From: an uncultured Burkholderiales bacterium
GTDB taxonomy: Bacteria; Pseudomonadota; Gammaproteobacteria; Burkholderiales; Eutrophovitaceae
Reading direction: 5' to 3'
Length of the DNA stretch: 49,460 nucleotides
Assembly: GCA_951812315.1 (NCBI GenBank)
Contig: CATOSA010000017.1
Location: 80,666-130,125 of the forward strand
Numbering within the stretch: position 1 is the stretch's first letter; each line of letters begins with the position of its first letter. Shown piece after piece: positions 43,224 to 49,460 of this stretch. Made by a program: the position numbers and the translations under genes. Below the pieces are notes generated by a model. That model was not told the origin of the DNA. It was given only the letters and a program-made list of their open reading frames with translations, and did no database searches.

Positions 43224-46200
43224 TTATCCCGCCGCGCCACTCCGGGGCTTTTTGTCCAATCGTGCCATTCCTGCGCGAAATACCAGTGGAATTACGAACA
43301 GCGTCATTATGGTCGCCACGGCAAGTCCCCACATAATCGATGATGCAACCGGTCCCCACAGAAGCGATTCTCCGCCGAGCCCGGTCGCGAGTGAGAACAG
43401 CCCAGCGATGGTTGTAAATGACGTGATCAGAATCGGTACCACCCGGCGTCTTGCTGCGTAAACGATTGCGTGGAGTACGCTCATGCCCTTGCGCAATCGA
43501 TCATTTGCGGCGGCGATCAATACGATTGCGCTGTTGACGGCGATGCCGGTCAACGCGACGACACCGTACATCGTGTAAAGGCTGAGCGGATTGCCGGTAA
43601 TCAGTAATCCGATGACAACCCCAGTGAATGCGAGAGGGACTGTCACCAGAATCATGAACGGTTGCAGATAGCTGCGAAATTGTGTGCCGATGATCAGGTA
43701 AATGAGGCCGAGTCCAAAAACGAAAAGCAGCAACATCGCATCAAGGCTTTCCTGAATGTCGTCCAGCGCACCCGAGAAATCGAGCGTTACATCGGGATAC
43801 TTGTTCCGTACATTCTCCCATTCAGCACGGATCATATTGCTCGCCTGTATCTCGTTGAGCACTTCGCGGCCGATGTCCGCTTCCAGGGTAATGGTTCGGC
43901 GAAAGTTGTAGTGGCGAATGCTGCCTTTGCTGGGGCCGGTTTCAAAGGTCACGATTTCGCGAAGAGCCACGTAGCCGCCCTCTGGTAGCGGCACAGGCTG
44001 ATTCAGCAACTGATCGATGCCGGCCATCGTTTCCGGCTCGGCGCGCACGCGCACTTCGACTTTCTCGCCGCGGTCCTGCATGAACGTCACGACTTCGCCG
44101 TCGACATAAAGGCGAATAACACGCGCCACACTTGCGGCATTCAACCCACTTTGCTGCAACGCCTCACGATTCAGGCGTAACGTCAGCTGGTCGCGGCCCG
44201 GGCTGTCGTCGTCGCTGATGTCCTTCACACCGTCAACTGTGGACAGAAAATTCGCGAGGTGATCAGTGGCGCTGCGCAATTCTCCAAAATCATCGCCGCG
44301 AATTTTTACGTTGATGGGTTTCGTCAACGGGGGGCCACCGGAAATGCGCGTGAATGTCACCAGCGCATTGCCATTGTTCGTGGCAACATCGTCGCGCATG
44401 CCGTCAATGGTCTCGTTGACGGTGCGCATCTCTCCCTCGCGCGGATTCAGACTGACGATAACTTGCGCATATTTGTTGCCATACAAGGGTTCTGTATCGG
44501 TATATTTCACGCCGGCGACCGTAGTGATCGCGCGTGCTTCTTCGGGCGCGACATAATCCCGGACTTTGGACTCGACCTGCAGCGCCCTGGCCAGCGTTTC
44601 GTCTAGTGCGGTTCCTGGCGGCATATCCACGTTCACATAGAACAGACGCATCGGATCAAACGCAAAGAACTGGATTCTTACCAGGCCGACTGCGACTGCG
44701 GAAACTGCCATCGCGAATGCGGTGAACGCGACCAACAAAAAAGTTTTCGGCCGGCGCATGACATACAGCAATGCGCGTGAATACTTCACCCGGATTTTGT
44801 GCGTGAAACGTACGCGGTGCTTGTGCTCCCGGGAAGGCTTCCTGAAATTGAGTTTCAGCCCCATGATGTGTGCGGGCAACATCCAGTAGGCTTCGAACAG
44901 GCTGAACGCCAGTGCCAGCGTAACCACCGCAGGAACGACCATCATGAATTTGCCGACAATGCCGGGTAGCAGCATCAGCGGAAGGAATGCCGCCATTGTG
45001 GTCAATACGGACGCAGTAACCGGCGCGAACACTTCACGAAGCGCCTCGACGCTGGCGGTTGCCGCGTCAACACCGCGCGTAATCCGAAAGTAGATCGCCT
45101 CCACGACAACCACGGCATCGTCGACAAGCATGCCGAGCACGATGACAACACCCAGCAGAACCGATACATTGATCGTCCATCCAAACGCATACATGAGCGC
45201 GAACGCGCCGCTGAGTGAAAACGGTATTCCCATGCTGATCAGAATTGCGATGCGGCTGCCAAGAAAGAACCACGTCGCGAGCAAGACCAGCGACAACCCC
45301 AATGCAGCGTTAGTCTGCATGATGTTGATTGCTTCCCGCGTGGGCACGGTCTGATCGTCGACCAGTGCAAGTTCGATGCCGTTCTCGACAAGGACTTCAT
45401 TGCGAGCGTCGACATAGTCGTTAATTCGTTCGACCAGATCCAGCGTATTGGTGTAGCCCTTCTTGGTGATCGAGAGCAGGATGCCGGGACGTCCGTCGCG
45501 GCTGGCAAGTTGCGCAGGTTTTTCGCGAAGCCGCGAAATTTTTGCCAACGAGGATAATGGAACATGCCCGCGATCAGTGCCTGCGTTCACCGGGAAAGAC
45601 GCCAGCGCTTCCGGATTAGCTTCCTTGCCGACAAGCCGTACCAGCCACTCGCGCTCGCCGACTCTTACGCGTCCGCCGAACGCATCGCGAAACCAGCTCG
45701 CAACCGAATCCGATAGCTGGGTTGCCGAAAGGTTATAGGCCTGCAGTGCTGCCGGGTCGAACTCGACGACAAGTTCAGGATCGTGGAGTCCCGCCGCAAA
45801 TACATCGTCTACGCCGCGAATACGCTCCAGGTCGTCACGCGCTTTGCGTGCTGCAGTACGCAACACTTCGTCATCCGACTGCCCGACCACCAGCACCATC
45901 GCGGTTGGGAAGCCGTTCGACGTCGTAATTTCCAGCACGTTCGGGTCGTCAACTTCAGGTGGAAGTTCCTGATTGGTCTTGTTCTGGATTTCGCGTCTAA
46001 GGTCGTTAATGCGTTTGTCGAATAACGCCGGGCCAATGTCTTCAAAACGCACCAGGATCGTCGAAATGCCTTCGCGGCTGTTCGAGGATACAAAACGGAT
46101 ATCGGATACTTTTCGTATCGCGTCCTCAAGCGGCTGGGTGACCAGTTTTTCGACATCTTCGGCAGACGCGCCGCGCAGCGGCGTCGTCACATTGATCCAG

Positions 46201-46328
46201 TTGAAATTGATTTCCGGATCCTGTTCGCGCGGCATCTGCAAATAGCCGCCGATACCCATAACGATCACGACCGCGAAACTCAGGTTCGCGAATACGTGAT
46301 TGGAAAGAAACGAGCGAAGCCAGTTCAT
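43224..46328 (-). CDS. RND efflux transporter permease
   Basis: A 1034-residue inner-membrane pump of the RND superfamily, AcrB-like in fold, that exports substrates by proton motive force. The N-terminal FLSNHVFANLSFAVVIVMGIGGYLQMPREQDPEI begins TM1 and continues into the porter domain. The proton-relay region VVIVLGMLVDDAVVVVEAI in TM4 holds the Asp pair. The second half repeats the pattern with LLFVFGLGLIYLIIGTQFRSYLQPFMILVTVPLAF. It is in a same-strand operon with a periplasmic adaptor 16 bp upstream. No outer-membrane TolC-type gene adjoins. Lipid, drug or other cargo cannot be deduced. Confidence 0.95.
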   Translation of the reverse strand: MNWLRSFLSNHVFANLSFAVVIVMGIGGYLQMPREQDPEINFNWINVTTPLRGASAEDVEKLVTQPLEDAIRKVSDIRFVSSNSREGISTILVRFEDIGPALFDKRINDLRREIQNKTNQELPPEVDDPNVLEITTSNGFPTAMVLVVGQSDDEVLRTAARKARDDLERIRGVDDVFAAGLHDPELVVEFDPAALQAYNLSATQLSDSVASWFRDAFGGRVRVGEREWLVRLVGKEANPEALASFPVNAGTDRGHVPLSSLAKISRLREKPAQLASRDGRPGILLSITKKGYTNTLDLVERINDYVDARNEVLVENGIELALVDDQTVPTREAINIMQTNAALGLSLVLLATWFFLGSRIAILISMGIPFSLSGAFALMYAFGWTINVSVLLGVVIVLGMLVDDAVVVVEAIYFRITRGVDAATASVEALREVFAPVTASVLTTMAAFLPLMLLPGIVGKFMMVVPAVVTLALAFSLFEAYWMLPAHIMGLKLNFRKPSREHKHRVRFTHKIRVKYSRALLYVMRRPKTFLLVAFTAFAMAVSAVAVGLVRIQFFAFDPMRLFYVNVDMPPGTALDETLARALQVESKVRDYVAPEEARAITTVAGVKYTDTEPLYGNKYAQVIVSLNPREGEMRTVNETIDGMRDDVATNNGNALVTFTRISGGPPLTKPINVKIRGDDFGELRSATDHLANFLSTVDGVKDISDDDSPGRDQLTLRLNREALQQSGLNAASVARVIRLYVDGEVVTFMQDRGEKVEVRVRAEPETMAGIDQLLNQPVPLPEGGYVALREIVTFETGPSKGSIRHYNFRRTITLEADIGREVLNEIQASNMIRAEWENVRNKYPDVTLDFSGALDDIQESLDAMLLLFVFGLGLIYLIIGTQFRSYLQPFMILVTVPLAFTGVVIGLLITGNPLSLYTMYGVVALTGIAVNSAIVLIAAANDRLRKGMSVLHAIVYAARRRVVPILITSFTTIAGLFSLATGLGGESLLWGPVASSIMWGLAVATIMTLFVIPLVFRAGMARLDKKPRSGAAG

Positions 46329-46344
46329 GTGTCAGTGTGCGTCG

Positions 46345-47343
46345 CTACTGGGCGATCGACACGGTATCGCCGTTTTGCAATTGATAGCGGCCGCCAATAA
46401 TGATCGCGGCTTCCGGCGCGAGATTGACCGGTACCGGGCGCCCTTCCTGCGCTTGCGGAATCGGAATAAACAGCGCCTTGCCGTTTGCTGCTACGAATAC
46501 GCCGAGTTCGTTACCACGCCGCAGCACCAGATCGGGTGGAAGGTGTGCTTGCGGCGATTGCCAGACGACGCGGCCCGGCGCGCCGGGCAACGCACTTTGT
46601 TTCTGGAAACGAAACCGTGCTTCCTGACTGCGTTCGCGTTGATCGAGTGCAGGTACGATGCGCCGTAGTTTCAGCGGTAATTGTCCGTCCCGGGAATCGA
46701 ACACGATGCTCTTGCTTGATTCCAGTTCTTCGGCATCGTTGGGCTGTATACGGGCGCTGACTTCAATTGCGCTGGCATCGAGCACGCGCACCAGCGCTGC
46801 GCCCGGCGTCGCGATTTCGCCGACCTGACCAAGCCGCTCCTTGATAATCGCTTTGAATGGCGCCTGGATCAGGCATTTCTTGATATTTCGTCGCGCACTC
46901 GCCAGGTCCGCTTTGGCCGATCTGACCTGTGCATTGGCGGTGCTTACGTCGGTCTCCTGCTGATTCAACGCCTGCGGCGATACGAATCCTTCGGCAACCA
47001 GCTTTCGCGAGCGCTCGAGCTGCTTTACCGCAAGTTGATATCTCGACTGTGCTGCCTCGAGCGCAGCCTGGGCGCGTTCGACGGCAAGTACATAATCACG
47101 TGAATCGAGCTGTGCAAGCGTAGCCCCTTTGCGAACGACCTGGCCGACTTCAACCGGAATTTCGACAATGCGCGCGGTAACCTCTGCCGAGATGCGGCTG
47201 TTATTGAGCGAAATTACCGTCGCAAAGGCGTTGCGCTGCGGATAGATGCCGACATCGGCAAATGGCTCCGTCGTTACGGAAACGCCCTGCGCAAACGCAC
47301 TTGTTGCGCTGATTAACCAGAAAATGAAGAATAGGGTACGCAT
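46345..47343 (-). CDS. RND periplasmic adaptor (membrane fusion) protein
   Basis: A 332-residue periplasmic protein linking the RND permease to an outer-membrane channel. The signal is MRTLFFIFWLISATSAFAQ. The lipoyl halves are SAEVTARIVEIPVEVGQVVRKGATLAQLDSRDY and PFKAIIKERLGQVGEIATPGAALVRVLD; between them is a coiled-coil hairpin (AQAALEAAQSRYQLAVKQLERSRKL). A start 16 codons further upstream (47391) is possible, but this one opens a good signal peptide. It precedes the permease by 16 bp and is the first gene of the pair. Confidence 0.93.
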   Translation of the reverse strand: MRTLFFIFWLISATSAFAQGVSVTTEPFADVGIYPQRNAFATVISLNNSRISAEVTARIVEIPVEVGQVVRKGATLAQLDSRDYVLAVERAQAALEAAQSRYQLAVKQLERSRKLVAEGFVSPQALNQQETDVSTANAQVRSAKADLASARRNIKKCLIQAPFKAIIKERLGQVGEIATPGAALVRVLDASAIEVSARIQPNDAEELESSKSIVFDSRDGQLPLKLRRIVPALDQRERSQEARFRFQKQSALPGAPGRVVWQSPQAHLPPDLVLRRGNELGVFVAANGKALFIPIPQAQEGRPVPVNLAPEAAIIIGGRYQLQNGDTVSIAQ

Positions 47344-47800
47344 GAAAATCTTATGATTATTGAGTGTGGCATTGGAGAAATTCAGTGGCATGTCAAAGGC
47401 CGGCCCGGGTTTGCGGGCCAGACGTCTACTGACTAAGGTGCCGCCCCACTAAGCTCCAATAGCCATATTATGACGGGTATCGGCGTGGTGGCGACAATCC
47501 GCCGCAGTCCAATTCACCTGCGAATCGAGTGCGGCAGTCCTGGTGATGGGTTGGTTTGTTCGAAAATGTGAGTGGCGGGTTGGGCGGACAAATCTGCTGA
47601 GGAAAGCACTACACTCACATAGAGTGCGCCCGCAACGTAATGTTCCGGGAGAATTTGGCACTCGGTCACTATACAAAGTGTTGGTCCATTATATTCGGTG
47701 TGGGGCGTGAACAGGGCAATTCGTGACACTATTCAGCGCCATAAACGAACGGAAAGGTTACAGATGCAATTGAATGTGCGGGCCTGGAGGCAAACGTAGC
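47344..47800. other. Intergenic region before MlrC-like gene
   Basis: I see no gene in these 457 bp. It must hold the divergent promoters of the efflux operon (minus) and the M81 peptidase gene (plus). A short GGCCCG/CGGGCC hairpin lies near 47403-47419, without a T-run. GGAGG at 47786-47790 is the ribosome-binding site of the peptidase gene. I found no clear -35/-10 pair. Confidence 0.5.
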
Positions 47801-49297
47801 ATGCGAGTCGCTGTCGGCTGGTTTCAGCACGAGACCAACACCTTTGCGCCCAGCAAGGCTACGTTTGATCGATTTAATCAAGGGGAGGGTTGGCCGCCGT
47901 TGCAACGCGGTAGTGACATTCTCGATACCTTTGATGGTATCAATATTCCTATTTCGGGATTTATCGCTGCGATGAAGGGCTCGCGTCATACACTGGTGCC
48001 ACTGACATGGGCTGCTGCGAGTCCGTCAGCACACGTAACCGAAGATGCGTTCGAGCGCATTGGCGCAATGATCGTCAATGACCTGAAAGCAGCCAAGCCG
48101 ATTGATGCGGTGTATCTCGATTTGCACGGCGCAATGGTGACCGAGCATTTTGATGATGGTGAAGGTGAATTGTTGGCGCGGGTGCGTGCTGTTGTCGGCG
48201 AGGAAGTGCCGATTGTGGCCAGTCTCGATCTGCATGTAAATGTCACGCGGAAAATGCAGGCGAATGCGACGGCAATGATTGCCTATCGCACCTATCCGCA
48301 TATTGACATGGCCGATACGGGTGGCCGCGCTGCGGCAGTCCTGAAGCGCCTTCTCGATGGTGCGCCACGTCCGAAGCTGGCCAGCGTGCGCTTGCCGTTT
48401 CTGATTCCGCTGCAGGCGCAGTCGACAATGATGGAACCGAACAGCGGCATCTATCGCGAGCTCGAGCGATTGGAAGCAAACGGCGCTGTGCTCTCTTATG
48501 CGACAGGCTTTCCGGCGGCGGATTTTCCGGAATGTGGCCCCGTTGTTTTCGCCTATGCGGACGATGATTCCATTGCCCGTGACGCCGCCGACAAATTGTC
48601 AAATATCGTGAATGAAGCTGAAAGCGACTATGACTGTCCGGTATACGATCCAGGTGAAGCCGTGCGCAAGGCGATGTCAATTGCGGCGAACGCGTCGCGC
48701 CCTGTGATCATCGCGGACACGCAGGACAATCCGGGGGCGGGCGGCAACTCGGATACAACCGGCATGCTGCGGGCACTTGTTGAGAATCACGCGCAACATG
48801 CTGCCATCGGACTAATTGTGGATCGGGAAGCGGCAAAGATCGCCCATGCCGTTGGGGAGGGCGCAGAGGTCGAAATCTCACTCGGCGGCAAGTCACGCAT
48901 TCCCGGCGATGCGCCGTTCAAGGCGCAATTTCAGGTCGAGCGTCTGTCGGAGGGCAAGTTTGCGTGTACCGGCCCGTTCTATCGTGGCTTTCAAATGGAC
49001 ATTGGGCCGTGCGCATGTTTGCGCATCGGCGGTGTGCGAATCGTTGTTGCGTGCGACAAGCCGCAGATGGCGGACTAGCAGATGTACCGATTCATCGGTA
49101 TCGAACCGACGGAGGAACAAATTCTGGTCAACAAAAGCTCGGTACATTTTCGCGCGGACTTTGCACCGATCGCGCACGACATTCTGGTTGCAAAAGCGCC
49201 GGGCCCGATGCTCGCCGACCTTACCGAATTCCCGTGGAAACGGCTGGCGCCGGTCATTCGAGTCAATTCCAACGGCAGGCCGTTTCGGCAGCCCTGA
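47801..49297 (+). pseudogene. M81-family metallopeptidase (MlrC-like) with in-frame TAG
   Basis: A 498-codon gene for a zinc peptidase of the M81 family, which includes the microcystin-degrading MlrC. The first domain has VGWFQHETNTF, VYLDLHGAMVTEHF and IVASLDLHVNVTRKM; the C-terminal domain has GGNSDTTGMLRAL. A TAG at 49076-49078 ends the first 425 residues after KPQMAD. The same frame then continues with QMYRFIGIEPTEEQILVNKSSVHFRADFAPIAHDILV, the usual end of the family. A single C-to-T change (CAG to TAG) is the simplest cause. Activity without the last 70 residues is doubtful. Confidence 0.85.
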
Positions 49298-49306
49298 ATT
49301 ACGCGC

Positions 49307-49460
49307 ATGCTTTCTATCGACAAATTGTGCAAGTCGTACTCGGGTCACACGGTTTTGCAAACGATCAGTCACGAATTTCAGGCTAATCGTACAACCGCGG
49401 TTGTCGGGCCGAGCGGTTGCGGCAAAACAACTTTGCTACGTTTGCTGCTGGGACTGGTCG
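49307..49460 (+). CDS. ABC transporter ATP-binding protein, N-terminal part
   Basis: The first 51 residues of an ABC ATPase, cut off by the window end. MLSIDKLCKSYSG is the typical start and VVGPSGCGKTTLLRLLLGL the Walker A region. The ATG is nine bases after the end of the MlrC-like frame, so the two may be co-transcribed and the transporter could import a peptide or an amino compound linked to the peptidase. This is inference. Confidence 0.85.
   Translation, partial: MLSIDKLCKSYSGHTVLQTISHEFQANRTTAVVGPSGCGKTTLLRLLLGLV

Overview
The window is about 49.5 kb of dense, moderately GC-rich Gram-negative chromosome. The TonB-dependent receptor, RND efflux pair, homodimeric-type aceE, E. coli-type glutathione reductase, queG, greB-like factor and a dispersed intergenic repeat with an AAGAGAAAGTAAC hairpin core point to a proteobacterium, most likely a gammaproteobacterium. 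That placement is inferred from gene content; no rRNA is present. I see no tRNA, rRNA or CRISPR array.

Layout. 1-3.1 kb: end of a TonB receptor, a type II HAD hydrolase and a cytochrome b561-like protein. 3.1-3.6 kb: repeat copy A. 3.6-6.8 kb (minus): a flavin-binding PNPOx-like protein, then a coupled set of metallo-beta-lactamase-fold protein (broken by an in-frame TGA), queG and DUF2905. 7-14.8 kb: threonate dehydrogenase-like enzyme, two tandem HEAT/TPR paralogues, a D-threonine-aldolase-like enzyme, an acetylhomoserine-sulfhydrylase-like enzyme, an alpha/beta hydrolase, a lipoprotein, a peroxiredoxin and GreB. 14.8-22 kb: hemD, a Tag-like glycosylase, two glutathione S-transferases, a HAD hydrolase, a TetR regulator, a PRISE-type reductase and gor, which makes a glutathione/detoxification neighbourhood. 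22-25.5 kb: iorA, a frameshifted iorB and a frameshifted RidA. 25.5-27.9 kb: repeat copy B carrying a small inserted element, a truncated CPA2 antiporter and a Sel1-repeat protein. 27.9-32.4 kb (minus): remains of a catechol meta-cleavage operon (CMD-family protein, a dehydrogenase reduced to 90 codons, dmpE-like hydratase, dmpH-like decarboxylase) followed by one intact and one decayed TRAP binding protein. 32.8-38 kb (minus): EamA transporter, HAD-IIA phosphatase, TlpA thioredoxin and aceE, with a divergent Lrp-type regulator. 38.7-43.1 kb: LOG protein, frameshifted sulfatase, IS1182-family element and slyD. 43.2-47.3 kb (minus): RND permease and adaptor. 47.8 kb to the end: an M81 (MlrC-like) peptidase gene with an in-frame TAG, and the start of an ABC ATPase.

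Two themes stand out. First, there is an unusual number of damaged genes: nonsense codons, homopolymer-associated frameshifts, in-frame internal deletions and truncations, mostly in accessory catabolic genes. Part may be assembly error, but the internal deletions look like real decay. Second, non-coding structure is plentiful: a repeat pair in which one copy carries a 76-bp insert with terminal inverted repeats and a 12-bp duplication, three separate intergenic three-copy tandem repeats, and a perfect palindrome centred on two abutting convergent stop codons. I did not find a clearly new multi-gene defence or mobile system.
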